Origin: Mycobacterium kubicae
Lineage (GTDB): Bacteria; Actinomycetota; Actinomycetes; Mycobacteriales; Mycobacteriaceae
Assembly: GCF_015689175.1 (NCBI RefSeq)
Contig: NZ_CP065047.1
Location: forward strand, 1,984,001-2,048,000
DNA: 64,000 nt
Direction: 5' to 3'
In this document: piece after piece, positions 54,674-62,504 of the stretch
How the letters are laid out: the number at the start of each line of letters is the position of its first letter
How positions within the stretch are numbered: the stretch's first letter is position 1
Notes under the pieces: generated by a model
The model's database searches: none
Seen by the model: only the letters and a program-made list of their open reading frames with translations
What the model was told of the DNA's origin: nothing
Made by a program: the position numbers and the translations under genes

Positions 54674-55264
54674 GTGTCGGGGCACCCGGAAACTGGACAG
54701 ACCCCGACTCGTGCCCGCATCGCCAATCTCGCCAACGTCCTGACTTTGTTGCGGCTGTTGCTGGTTCCCATTTTCTTGATGGCGCTGTTCTATGCCGATG
54801 GTCATCACACGTCGGCCCGCGTGGTGGCGTGGGCGATTTTTGCCGTGGCGTGCATCACAGATCGGTTCGACGGACAGCTGGCCCGAAATTACGGGATGGC
54901 CACCGAATTCGGAGCGTTCGTCGACCCGGTCGCCGACAAGACGCTGATCGGTTCCGCGCTGATCGGCCTGTCGATGCTCGGCGAGCTGCCGTGGTGGGTC
55001 ACCGTGGTCATCATGGTCCGCGAACTGGGCGTAACGGTGTTGCGGCTGGCCGTAATTCGCCGTGGCGTCATTCCCGCCAGTTGGGGCGGCAAGTTGAAGA
55101 CGTTCGTGCAGGCGGTGGCGATCGGGCTGTTCGTGCTACCGCTTTCCGGTGTGCTGCACACCGCCGCGGTGGTCGTGATGGGCATCGCGATCGTGCTGAC
55201 CATCGTCACCGGTATCGATTATGTGGCGTCGACGCTACGAGGAATTCGTCAGACGACCGGTTAA
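54674..55264 (+). CDS. pgsA3: CDP-diacylglycerol-glycerol-3-phosphate 3-phosphatidyltransferase PgsA3
   Basis: A 196-residue membrane enzyme with the CDP-alcohol phosphatidyltransferase motif split as TDRFDGQLARNYG and FGAFVDPVADK (D-x2-D-G-x2-A-R-x8-G-x3-D-x3-D). Five to six hydrophobic helices. Makes phosphatidylglycerol phosphate, a precursor of cardiolipin. GTG at 54674. clgR follows 124 bp downstream behind its own promoter candidate. Confidence 0.93.
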   Translation: MSGHPETGQTPTRARIANLANVLTLLRLLLVPIFLMALFYADGHHTSARVVAWAIFAVACITDRFDGQLARNYGMATEFGAFVDPVADKTLIGSALIGLSMLGELPWWVTVVIMVRELGVTVLRLAVIRRGVIPASWGGKLKTFVQAVAIGLFVLPLSGVLHTAAVVVMGIAIVLTIVTGIDYVASTLRGIRQTTG

Positions 55265-55279
55265 TCGTCGCCCGGAGCG

Positions 55280-55306
55280 GGAACCAACACCACTGTTGCC
55301 GGCGTT
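55280..55306 (+). promoter_or_regulatory. SigE-like ECF promoter upstream of clgR
   Basis: GGAACC (55280-55285), an 18-base spacer and GTT (55304-55306) fit the GGAAC-N18-GTT consensus of mycobacterial SigE promoters. The clgR ATG is 82 bp downstream. SigE is known to drive the clgR-pspA operon in M. tuberculosis under envelope stress, so the match is in the expected place. Confidence 0.65.
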
Positions 55307-55388
55307 CACCAAATGACTACTGCTTTCTTGGCTGCTGCGTGTGGTGCCAGGCGGGCGCGATTGATACCGATTGACAGAGGAGAGCACG

Positions 55389-55721
55389 ATGGCGTCATTG
55401 GTGCGCGAGGTCATAGGCGACGTTCTGCGCGGAGCCCGGACTTCGCAGGGCCGGACGTTGCGCGAGGTGTCCGATTCCGCCCGGGTAAGCCTCGGCTACC
55501 TCTCGGAGGTCGAGCGGGGCCGCAAGGAGCCGTCCAGCGAGTTGCTCAACGCGATTTGTGACGCGTTGCAGGTTCCGTTGTCCCAGGTGCTCACCGACGC
55601 CGGTGAACGGATGGCGCGTGAAGAACATGCAGCCGCCCTGGCCGCGCCGGCCAGCCGCGCCAGCATCGACGTCAGCACCAAGGTGGTCATTCCTCAGGTC
55701 GCTTCCCTGGCCGTGGCCTGA
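55389..55721 (+). CDS. clgR: Transcriptional activator ClgR
   Basis: A 110-residue XRE-family activator. The helix-turn-helix is [36 protein letters not shown]; the C terminus ends with hydrophobic VASLAVA, the type of tail recognised by Clp protease in homologues. Activates clp protease and phage-shock genes after stress. ATG 55389 follows GAGGAGAG; the frame upstream from 55371 is not needed. First gene of the envelope-stress operon with pspA and pspM. Confidence 0.93.
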   Translation: MASLVREVIGDVLRGARTSQGRTLREVSDSARVSLGYLSEVERGRKEPSSELLNAICDALQVPLSQVLTDAGERMAREEHAAALAAPASRASIDVSTKVVIPQVASLAVA

Positions 55722-55873
55722 GCGCTGACCGCAAACTCGTGTCGACCAGTTGCGCACCATGGGTGGGGCGATCGGCCCGCAACCGATAAATTGAGCGGCA
55801 GGGTATGCACTAGGTGAGTCCGCGGCCCATGCGGGCCGATCCGGCACATAAGAAGCGAAGGCGGAGCTAACTG

Positions 55874-56698
55874 ATGGCCAATCCGTTCGTCAAAGCGTGG
55901 AAGTACCTCACTGCGCTGTTCAACTCCAAGATTGACGAGTACGCCGACCCCAAGGTGCAGATTCAGCAGGCCATCGAGGAAGCGCAACGCACGCACCAGG
56001 CGCTGACCCAACAGGCCGCACAGGTGATCGGTAACCAGCGCCAACTGGAGATGCGGCTGAACCGGCAGCTGGCCGACATCGAGAAGCTGCAGGTGAACGT
56101 CCGTCAGGCGCTGACCCTGGCCGACCAGGCGACGGCCGCCGGGGACGCGGCGAAGGCGGCCGAGTACAACAATGCCGCCGAGGCGTTCGCCGCCCAGTTG
56201 GTGACCGGTGAGCAGAGCGTCGAAGACCTCAAGACGTTGCACGACCAGGCTCTGCAGGCGGCGTCGCAGGCCAAGAAGGCCGTCGAACGCAACGCGATGG
56301 TGCTGCAGCAGAAGATCGCCGAGCGCACCAAGCTGCTCAGCCAACTCGAGCAGGCCAAGATGCAGGAGCAGGTCAGCGCGTCGCTGCGGTCCATGAGCGA
56401 GCTGGCCGCGCCGGGCAACACTCCCAGCCTCGACGAGGTGCGCGACAAGATCGAACGCCGCTACGCCAACGCGATCGGCTCGGCTGAGCTTGCGCAGAGC
56501 TCGGTGCAGGGCCGCATGATGGAGGTCGAACAGGCCGGCATCCAGATGGCCGGTCACTCTCGGCTGGAGCAGATCCGGGCGTCGATGCGCGGCGAGGCGC
56601 TGCCCGCCGGCGGCACGGCCACGCCGGGCGCGGCCTCCGGCACGCCGGCCGTGGAAAGTCAGCGTGGCGCTGTTCCCGAGAATCCGTTCGGCCAGTAA
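55874..56698 (+). CDS. pspA: Phage shock protein PspA (35-kDa antigen homologue)
   Basis: A 274-residue PspA/IM30 protein. Nearly continuous coiled coil from about 20 to 220 follows the amphipathic N-terminal helix ([20 protein letters not shown]); a Gly/Pro/Ala-rich tail ends it (ENPFGQ). It oligomerises on stressed membranes and restrains ClgR in M. tuberculosis. ATG 55874 lies 152 bp after clgR; the gap includes a GCGGCCCATGCGGGCC potential hairpin. Confidence 0.95.
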   Translation: MANPFVKAWKYLTALFNSKIDEYADPKVQIQQAIEEAQRTHQALTQQAAQVIGNQRQLEMRLNRQLADIEKLQVNVRQALTLADQATAAGDAAKAAEYNNAAEAFAAQLVTGEQSVEDLKTLHDQALQAASQAKKAVERNAMVLQQKIAERTKLLSQLEQAKMQEQVSASLRSMSELAAPGNTPSLDEVRDKIERRYANAIGSAELAQSSVQGRMMEVEQAGIQMAGHSRLEQIRASMRGEALPAGGTATPGAASGTPAVESQRGAVPENPFGQ

Positions 56699-56709
56699 GG
56701 CCGGCGCAG

Positions 56710-57525
56710 ATGGCGGTGAGGTCGAGTGAGCGGGGGCATCGGCGGGGTCTGCTGCAGCGCGGCTTCGAGACCGTCGGCGATCTGGCAGAACTAGCCGCTC
56801 GCAAGATCAGCGCCGCCACCGATCCGCGGGCCCGGTTGTTGCGTCGCCGCAGGCGGGCATTGCGGTGGGCCTGGATCTTCACCGCCGGGGTCGCCTTTTG
56901 GGCGTTGGTGACCGCGGTCTTGGCGGCCTGGGGCTGGTTTGCGCTGCTGTTGCAGATCACCGGGGCGATCGCGGTGCTCGAAGTGATTCCGGCGACGCTG
57001 CTGTTCTTCCGCTACCACTGGCTGAAGTCCGAGCCGCTGCCCGCTCAGCGACCCGCGATTAGCCGTCGGCTGCCGCCGCCGGGGTCGGCGGCGCGACCGG
57101 CGATGTACGCCTTGGGCGCCTCGGAACGGGGATTCTTTTCGCTGCTCGGTGTGATCGAGCGCGGCGCGATGCTGCCGGCCGACGAGATCGCTGATCTGAC
57201 GGAGGCGGCCAAGCGGACTTCGGCGGCCATGGCGGCGACCGCGGCAGAAGTGGTGTCGATGGAACGAGCCGCCCACGACTCGACGTCGTCGCGGGAGTAT
57301 CTGGTGCCGACCATCAACGCCTACACCGCGCAATTGGGCGCCGGCGTCCGTCAGTACAACGAAATGGTCACCGCCGCCGCCCAATTGGTTTCATCGGCCA
57401 ACGGCAACGGGGTGGGGGCGGCGGCTTCCCAGCAGCGGTACCGCGACGAGTTGACCGGAGCGACCGATCGCCTGCTCGGGTGGGCGCAGGCGTTCGACGA
57501 ACTCGGCGGGCTGCGCCGGGCGTAG
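56710..57525 (+). CDS. pspM: PspM envelope-stress membrane protein
   Basis: A 271-residue protein (Rv2743c type) with a basic N terminus (RLLRRRRRALRW) and two membrane helices at about 53-77 and 79-101, then a cytosolic helical domain. In M. tuberculosis it binds PspA at the membrane. It follows pspA by 11 bp, so clgR-pspA-pspM form one unit. The next gene is convergent, and no fourth psp gene is seen on this strand. Confidence 0.88.
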   Translation: MAVRSSERGHRRGLLQRGFETVGDLAELAARKISAATDPRARLLRRRRRALRWAWIFTAGVAFWALVTAVLAAWGWFALLLQITGAIAVLEVIPATLLFFRYHWLKSEPLPAQRPAISRRLPPPGSAARPAMYALGASERGFFSLLGVIERGAMLPADEIADLTEAAKRTSAAMAATAAEVVSMERAAHDSTSSREYLVPTINAYTAQLGAGVRQYNEMVTAAAQLVSSANGNGVGAAASQQRYRDELTGATDRLLGWAQAFDELGGLRRA

Positions 57526-57536
57526 CCGCGGGTCGG

Positions 57537-57935
57537 CTACGCCGGAGGTCGCGGACCGTAGCGGTCGATGTACGCCTGATGAATGTGCGCGTCACGCTTC
57601 CGCGCCCGCTCGTCCGCCAGGTCCGGGTTGAGGCCGTGCACCCGCAACATATGCCGGCGCCAGATCTTGTTCAGGGCATGTGAGAAGTACACGAACGGGA
57701 TCAAGATCGGCAGCGTCATGCTCAGGTGCACGTCGAGCGTGGTGGGGATGAACCAAAACGGAAGCAGCACCAGGACGCAGGGCACCGCGACGCGCGCCAT
57801 CATCCGCGCCGTGGCGCCCTTGCCCGCCAGGTCGTTGCGCACCCACTCCCGCATCGAGTCGGGCAGTCGGTGGCCGTAGCAGTAGCGAACGTATTGCAGT
57901 GCGTTCGGCTTGGTGCGGCCCCGTTCACCGCTCAC
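57537..57935 (-). CDS. DUF5313 family membrane protein
   Basis: A 132-residue protein, NALQYVRYCYGHRLPDSMREWVRNDL, typical of the DUF5313 N terminus, with two membrane helices (about 47-64 and 71-87) and a basic C-terminal helix ending in RYGPRPPA. Function unknown. GTG start at 57933-57935, overlapping the stop of ephG by one base (TAGTG), so it is translated after ephG. It converges on pspM at a distance of 11 bp. The antisense strand shows arginine-rich open frames, which are shadows. Confidence 0.8.
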   Translation of the reverse strand: MSGERGRTKPNALQYVRYCYGHRLPDSMREWVRNDLAGKGATARMMARVAVPCVLVLLPFWFIPTTLDVHLSMTLPILIPFVYFSHALNKIWRRHMLRVHGLNPDLADERARKRDAHIHQAYIDRYGPRPPA

Positions 57936-58366
57936 TAAAGCGTCGCCCGCACTGACGGCACCACCACTCCGGCCAAGCCCCGAACGGTCGCCTTGAGCAT
58001 GTCGAAGAAGTCAAAGTAGTCGCGCCACAACGTGATTCGCGCGTTATGCACCTCGAACACCCCGCACACCCAGAACTGGATCCGCAGCGGCCCGAAGATC
58101 AACGCGTCGGTGCGCTCGGTCAGGACTGCGGCGCCGTCGGCGGCTACGCGGTGAATCTTCACCTCGAAACCCATGCGCCCCTCCATCTGGCGCAGAATTT
58201 TCACCGTCTTGCGGCCGCCCCGAATTCTGGACAATCCCACGTTCTCGTAGACGACGTCGTCGTCCAGGCCCGCAGCCACGGCCTCGAAATCCTGATCCTG
58301 CAGGGCGTAGAGGAAGTCCTCGACCGTGCGGATGTTGTTGGCGGTTGTTTCGGTCAGCTCGGTCAT
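57935..58366 (-). CDS. ephG: Limonene-1,2-epoxide-hydrolase-fold protein EphG
   Basis: A 143-residue protein of the small epoxide hydrolase (LEH) fold, orthologous to Rv2740, shown to hydrolyse sterol-type epoxides. Conserved blocks: VEDFLYALQDQDFEAVAAGLDDDVVYENVG, FWVCGVFEVHNARITLWRDYFD (quoted as parts), with the Asp-Arg-Asp catalytic set around D-R and TDALIFGPLR. ATG at 58364-58366 gives the expected start. Divergent from the glycosyltransferase. Confidence 0.93.
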   Translation of the reverse strand: MTELTETTANNIRTVEDFLYALQDQDFEAVAAGLDDDVVYENVGLSRIRGGRKTVKILRQMEGRMGFEVKIHRVAADGAAVLTERTDALIFGPLRIQFWVCGVFEVHNARITLWRDYFDFFDMLKATVRGLAGVVVPSVRATL

Positions 58367-58418
58367 CACCCCAGCGTAGGCGAGCGAGGCCGTCGAGCGC
58401 TGTGGCAGGGTTAGCCGG

Positions 58419-59585
58419 GTGCGCGTCGCCGTGGTCGCCGGGCCGGACCCCGGCCACTCGTTCCCGGCGATCGCACTGTGCCAGCGCTTCGCCGCCGCCG
58501 GCGACACGCCCACCCTGTTCACCGGTGCTGAGTGGACCGATGCTGCCCGCGCCGTCGGTATCGACGCCGTCGAACTGGACGGCCTGGTGGCCGAGGATGA
58601 CGACGTCGACGCTGGGGCGCGGATTCACCGGCGCGCGGCCCGGATGGCGGTGCTCAATGTGCCCGCCCTGCGCGACCTGGCGCCCGAGCTGGTGGTGTCC
58701 GACGTCATCACCGCCGGTGGCGGCATGGCCGCCGAGCTGCTGGGCATTCCGTGGATCGAACTCAACCCGCATCCGCTGTATCTGCCGTCCAAGGCTCTGC
58801 CGCCGATCGGTAGTGGGCTGGCTCCCGGCACCGGAATTCAGGGCAAGCTGCGCGACACCGTGATGCGCGCGTTCACCGCGCGTTCCTGGCGTGCCGGACT
58901 GCGGCAGCGCTCGGCGGTGCGGGTGGAGATCGGACTGCCGGCCCGCGATCCAGGACCGTTGCGACGTCTGATCGCCACGTTGCCCGCCCTGGAGGTGCCG
59001 CGTCCGGATTGGCCCGCCGAAGCCGTCGTGGTGGGGCCGTTGCATTTCGAGCCGACGCAGCGGGTCTTCGACATCCCGCCAGGTGACGGGCCGGTGGTGG
59101 TCGTCGCGCCGTCCACCGTGGTGGGCGGAACCACCGGCGTGCCCGAGTTGGCGCTGCAGTGCCTGATCCCGGGAGACACGCTGCCGGCCGGGTCGCGGTT
59201 GGTGGTGTCGCGGTTGGGTGGAGCGGATCTGCAGGTGCCGCCGTGGGCGGTGGTCGGATTGGGTCAACAGTCGGAGCTGTTGACCCACGCCGATCTGGTG
59301 GTCTGCGGGGGCGGACACGGCATGGTGTCCAAGACGATGCTGGCCGGGGTTCCGCTGGTGGTGGTGCCCGGCGGCGGCGATCAGTGGGAGATGGCCAACC
59401 GGGTGGTGCGGCAAGGCAGCGGGCGGCTCATCCGGCCCCTGACCAGCGAAGCTCTGGTCGCGGCGGTGGGCGAGGTGTTGTCCTCGCCGCGCTATCGGGA
59501 GGCCGCGCAACGGGCCGCGGCGAGCGTCGCGGGGGTCGCCGATCCGGTGCGGGTGTGCCACGAAGCGCTTGCTTTAGCCGGTTAA
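58419..59585 (+). CDS. Glycosyltransferase family 1-like protein (Rv2739c type)
   Basis: A 388-residue GT-B fold protein: RVAVVAGPDPGHSFPAIALC in the N-terminal domain and the donor-binding LVVCGGGHGMVSKTMLAGVPLVVVPGGGDQWEMANRVVRQGSGR in the C-terminal domain (quoted as parts). It resembles MGT/UGT-type transferases acting on small lipophilic acceptors. Acceptor unknown. GTG start at 58419; DUF3046 gene follows 22 bp downstream. Confidence 0.9.
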   Translation: MRVAVVAGPDPGHSFPAIALCQRFAAAGDTPTLFTGAEWTDAARAVGIDAVELDGLVAEDDDVDAGARIHRRAARMAVLNVPALRDLAPELVVSDVITAGGGMAAELLGIPWIELNPHPLYLPSKALPPIGSGLAPGTGIQGKLRDTVMRAFTARSWRAGLRQRSAVRVEIGLPARDPGPLRRLIATLPALEVPRPDWPAEAVVVGPLHFEPTQRVFDIPPGDGPVVVVAPSTVVGGTTGVPELALQCLIPGDTLPAGSRLVVSRLGGADLQVPPWAVVGLGQQSELLTHADLVVCGGGHGMVSKTMLAGVPLVVVPGGGDQWEMANRVVRQGSGRLIRPLTSEALVAAVGEVLSSPRYREAAQRAAASVAGVADPVRVCHEALALAG

Positions 59586-59607
59586 CCGGCTGGGTATCTT
59601 GGCTGGC

Positions 59608-59802
59608 GTGCGGCTGACGGAGTTCCACGAGCGGGTCACCCTGCGATTCGGCGCTGCTTATGGCGCGTCGGTGTTGGTCGACCATGTGTTGTCCGGTTTC
59701 GGTGGCCGCACCGCCGCGCAGGCGATCGAGGACGGTGTCGAGCCCCGCGACGTGTGGCGGGCGTTGTGCGCCGACTTCGACGTGCCTCGCGAGCAGTGGT
59801 GA
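59608..59802 (+). CDS. DUF3046 family protein (Rv2738c type)
   Basis: A 64-residue protein reading MRLTEFHERVTLRFGAAYGA (start) and EPRDVWRALCADFDVPREQW (end), the DUF3046 pattern found upstream of recA in actinobacteria. Start at GTG 59608 gives the typical MRLTEF; an upstream TTG at 59599 is less likely. Function unknown. A long repeat array separates it from the convergent FhuF-like gene. Confidence 0.88.
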   Translation: MRLTEFHERVTLRFGAAYGASVLVDHVLSGFGGRTAAQAIEDGVEPRDVWRALCADFDVPREQW

Positions 59803-59835
59803 GTGTGCTGCTGGGGTGTTTCGTGTGCTGCCGGG

Positions 59836-60061
59836 GCGTCGAGTGTGAGCGTGCGGCGTCGAGTGTGAGCCTGCGGCGGATCACCCCCGGCGTGTCGCCG
59901 CCCTAGCCGCACACTCGACGCCCTAGCCGCACACTCGGTCTGCCGGCCCGCACACGCGACGCCCTAGCCGCACACTCGGTCTGCCGGCCCGCACACGCGA
60001 CGCCCTAGCCGCACACTTGGTCTGCGGCCCGCACACCCGCCGCCCTAACCCCACACCCGGT
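59836..60061. repeat. GCACACTCGACG repeat array with inverted halves (20-bp and 41-bp units)
   Basis: Left part: two direct units of GCGTCGAGTGTGAGC at 59836 and 59856 (20 bp apart). Right part, opposite orientation: CCCTAGCCGCACACTCGACG at 59901, then 41-bp units starting at 59921, 59962, 60003 and a worn 40-bp one at 60043. The left and right halves are complementary (GCGTCGAGTGTG with CACACTCGACGC), so a long hairpin can form. The array ends at the stop codon of the FhuF-like gene. The four-unit array at 7582-7661 has the same core. Confidence 0.85.
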
Positions 60062-60706
60062 CTACAGCGGGCAGTCCCCGCACATGCCGCCGCCGGGGAT
60101 GCGATAGAAGAGGCAACAGCTGCGACGCCGGAACGCCAAATCCGGGCCCATGACGCCCGCACCGGCCAGGCAGCCGAAGGCCAGCAGGTCGCCAGTGACC
60201 TCGACGACCGCCTCGCGTAAGTCAGGCCGTGCCCGAAGCAACGCGCGCGAGGCTCCGACCAGCGCCGACGCGATGTTCCCGGACAGCAGCGCGGGCGCCA
60301 GCTTGACGCGCAGGCCGGCGGCGAACGGCTCCATGTGGTCCCGAACGACGGCGCCATACAGCAGGTCGGGGGAGACGGAGACGGGTTGCCCAACGGGCTC
60401 AGGTAGCCGGAGCTGCGTCCCGTCGTCGGCGCGTTGCAGGCCGGTGAGGTCGGGAAGGACGCCGTGGCCCACGACGCATGCCAGCACCGGGGACCACAAT
60501 CGCGCGGCATGGCCGAGGTGAACCAGGGAGGCGCCGACGCGCAGCTCGGTGGTGCGGTAACGCTGCACGGTGGCGTCGATCAGATCGGTGAAACCGTCGG
60601 CGTACGACTGGGTGACCGGATGCCATCCGGCTGAATCGCCACCGACGGGCAGCGCGAAAAAACCGCCATAGGTGGAAACTTCGGCAAGCTGCGCGGAGAT
60701 GTCCAT
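60062..60706 (-). CDS. FhuF-like 2Fe-2S protein
   Basis: A 214-residue protein. The C terminus reads RRRSCCLFYRIPGGGMCGDCPL: a C-C-x10-C-x2-C cluster characteristic of FhuF-type ferric-siderophore reductases and related 2Fe-2S proteins. The remainder is alanine/leucine-rich and helical. Likely role: iron release from a chelate or an iron-transfer step. ATG at 60704-60706 has GAAGAG just upstream; a longer reading to 60856 runs into the recA promoter and is rejected. Divergent from recA. Confidence 0.88.
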   Translation of the reverse strand: MDISAQLAEVSTYGGFFALPVGGDSAGWHPVTQSYADGFTDLIDATVQRYRTTELRVGASLVHLGHAARLWSPVLACVVGHGVLPDLTGLQRADDGTQLRLPEPVGQPVSVSPDLLYGAVVRDHMEPFAAGLRVKLAPALLSGNIASALVGASRALLRARPDLREAVVEVTGDLLAFGCLAGAGVMGPDLAFRRRSCCLFYRIPGGGMCGDCPL

Positions 60707-60754
60707 GTGCTCTTCGGTAGGCGATATTGCCACACTCGGCGTGTCTGACCGGGG

Positions 60755-60770
60755 TCGAACACCTGTTCGG
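60755..60770 (+). promoter_or_regulatory. LexA-binding SOS box upstream of recA
   Basis: TCGAAC-ACCT-GTTCGG matches the mycobacterial SOS consensus TCGAAC-N4-GTTCGA with one mismatch. It lies 105 bp before the recA ATG, as in other mycobacteria, so the distal recA promoter is LexA-repressed. Confidence 0.85.
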
Positions 60771-60800
60771 CTACTGTGGTGAGCGTTCGGAGGAACCGAC

Positions 60801-60823
60801 TTGTCGGACCCCACGCCTAGTGT
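60801..60823 (+). promoter_or_regulatory. RecA-NDp type promoter of recA (PafBC-responsive class)
   Basis: TTGTCGGAC-N8-TAGTGT closely follows the RecA-independent DNA-damage promoter consensus TTGTCRGTG-N8-TANNNT known in mycobacteria. The -10 element ends 52 bp before the recA ATG. Together with the SOS box this gives recA two damage-inducible promoters. Confidence 0.7.
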
Positions 60824-60875
60824 CACGGCCAACCGACCGAAACCGGTCACGAACACCGATCACAGGAGAAGCATC

Positions 60876-61916
60876 ATGGCGCAAGCCCCCGACCGCGAGA
60901 AGGCCCTCGAACTGGCAATGGCCCAGATCGAGAAGAGTTACGGCAAAGGCTCGGTGATGCGCCTCGGCGACGAAGTGCGTCAGCCGATCTCGGTCATTCC
61001 GACCGGGTCCATCGCACTGGACGTCGCCTTGGGCATCGGCGGCCTGCCGCGGGGCCGAGTGGTGGAGATCTACGGCCCGGAATCCTCGGGTAAGACCACC
61101 GTGGCACTGCACGCGGTGGCCAACGCTCAAGCCGCCGGAGGTGTCGCGGCATTCATCGACGCCGAGCACGCACTGGACCCCGATTACGCCAAAAAGCTCG
61201 GTGTTGACACCGACTCCCTGCTGGTCAGCCAGCCGGACACCGGTGAACAAGCGCTCGAGATCGCCGACATGCTGATCCGCTCCGGCGCGCTGGACATCCT
61301 GGTCATCGACTCGGTGGCCGCACTGGTGCCACGCGCCGAACTCGAAGGCGAGATGGGCGACAGCCATGTCGGGCTGCAGGCCCGGTTGATGAGCCAGGCG
61401 CTGCGGAAAATGACTGGCGCACTGAACAATTCGGGCACAACCGCGATCTTCATCAACCAGCTCCGCGAGAAGATCGGCGTCATGTTCGGCTCGCCCGAAA
61501 CGACGACCGGCGGTAAGGCGCTGAAGTTCTACGCGTCGGTGCGCATGGACGTGCGGCGGATCGAGACGCTCAAGGACGGCACCAACGCGGTCGGCAACCG
61601 CACCCGGGTGAAGATCGTCAAGAACAAGGTGTCGCCGCCGTTCAAGCAGGCCGAGTTCGACATCCTCTACGGCCGCGGCATCAGCCGGGAAGGCTCGCTG
61701 ATCGACATGGGTGTGGATCAGGGCTTCATCCGCAAGTCCGGCGCCTGGTTCACCTACGAGGGTGAGCAGCTGGGCCAGGGCAAGGAGAACGCCCGCAACT
61801 TCCTGCTGGAGAACGCCGACGTGGCCAACGAGATCGAGAAGAAGATCAAGGAAAAGCTTGGCATTGGCGCAGTGGTGACCGATGACGGTGTCTTGCCCGC
61901 CCCCGTCGACTTCTGA
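60876..61916 (+). CDS. recA: Recombinase RecA (no intein)
   Basis: A 346-residue Rec[21 protein letters not shown] onward, Walker [10 protein letters not shown], the Walker B/MAW region ([20 protein letters not shown]) and the [21 protein letters not shown]2 loop, in uninterrupted frame. The M. tuberculosis homologue carries an intein of about 440 residues; here it is absent at that site (about the Lys of the nucleotide-binding region is continuous). ATG 60876 is preceded by ACAGGAGAAGC. recX starts inside the last codons. Confidence 0.97.
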   Translation: MAQAPDREKALELAMAQIEKSYGKGSVMRLGDEVRQPISVIPTGSIALDVALGIGGLPRGRVVEIYGPESSGKTTVALHAVANAQAAGGVAAFIDAEHALDPDYAKKLGVDTDSLLVSQPDTGEQALEIADMLIRSGALDILVIDSVAALVPRAELEGEMGDSHVGLQARLMSQALRKMTGALNNSGTTAIFINQLREKIGVMFGSPETTTGGKALKFYASVRMDVRRIETLKDGTNAVGNRTRVKIVKNKVSPPFKQAEFDILYGRGISREGSLIDMGVDQGFIRKSGAWFTYEGEQLGQGKENARNFLLENADVANEIEKKIKEKLGIGAVVTDDGVLPAPVDF

Positions 61917-62403
61917 GCCATCCCGCGAAGAGCAGGCGCGGGCGCTGTGTCTGCGCCTGCTCACCGCGAGATCTCGGACGCGAGCCGAGCTGTCCGGTCA
62001 CCTGGCCAAGCGCGGTTATCCCGACGACGTCAGCAATCGAGTCTTGGATCGGCTGGCGGCGGTCGGCTTGATCGACGACGTCGACTTCGCCCAGCAGTGG
62101 GTGTCGTCGCGGCGAGCGAAGGCCGGCAAGAGCAAGCGCGCGTTAGCGGCCGAACTGCACACCAAGGGCGTCGACAACGACGTGATCACCGCGGTACTGG
62201 CCGGCATCGACGCCGGCGCCGAGCGGGAACGGGCCGAGGAGTTGATCCGCACCAAGCTGCGCCGCGAGACGCTGGGTGAGGACGACACGCGGGTCACGCG
62301 GCGGCTGGTGGCGCTGCTGGCCCGACGCGGTTACAGCCAGAGCGTGGCATGCGAGGTGGTCTTCGCCGAGCTGGCCGCCGAACGGGAGCGCCGCCGCGTG
62401 TAG
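61882..62403 (+). CDS. recX: RecA inhibitor RecX
   Basis: A 173-residue regulator made of helical repeats, beginning [18 protein letters not shown] and with [30 protein letters not shown], the typical RecX three-helix unit. Binds the RecA filament and limits its activity. ATG 61882 overlaps recA by 35 bp, so the two are translationally coupled. A REP-like stem-loop follows its stop. Confidence 0.95.
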   Translation: MTVSCPPPSTSEPSREEQARALCLRLLTARSRTRAELSGHLAKRGYPDDVSNRVLDRLAAVGLIDDVDFAQQWVSSRRAKAGKSKRALAAELHTKGVDNDVITAVLAGIDAGAERERAEELIRTKLRRETLGEDDTRVTRRLVALLARRGYSQSVACEVVFAELAAERERRRV

Positions 62404-62404
62404 G

Positions 62405-62456
62405 CCTGATGGTGGCGACCCGCTGCGCCCGGCTTCGCCGCGCTGGCGATCGCCAC
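62405..62456. repeat. REP-like stem-loop element (copy 4 of 4)
   Basis: CCTGATGGTGGCGACCCGCT, then GCGCCCGGCTTCGCCGCGCT, then GGCGATCGCCAC, with GGTGGCGA and TCGCCAC as outer arms and CGGC-TTC-GCCG as inner hairpin. It lies 2 bp after recX and 49 bp before miaB. The first eight bases match the copy at 10203. Confidence 0.85.
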
Positions 62457-62504
62457 GGGCCTGCGGGTTAATCCCGCAAGCCCTGGTCGCCGTACCATGG
62501 CCCA

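Noticed and set aside
57583..57938. PspN-like gene on the plus strand after pspM
   Set aside because: The arginine-rich frames here are antisense to the DUF5313 gene, which has a consistent membrane-helix pattern.
59836..60061. Possible CRISPR array at the second repeat region
   Set aside because: The intervals between cores are themselves repeated (41-bp period) and switch orientation, unlike CRISPR spacers.
60876..61916. Search for a RecA intein
   Set aside because: The RecA frame is continuous at normal length, 346 residues, with no homing endonuclease or splicing motifs.
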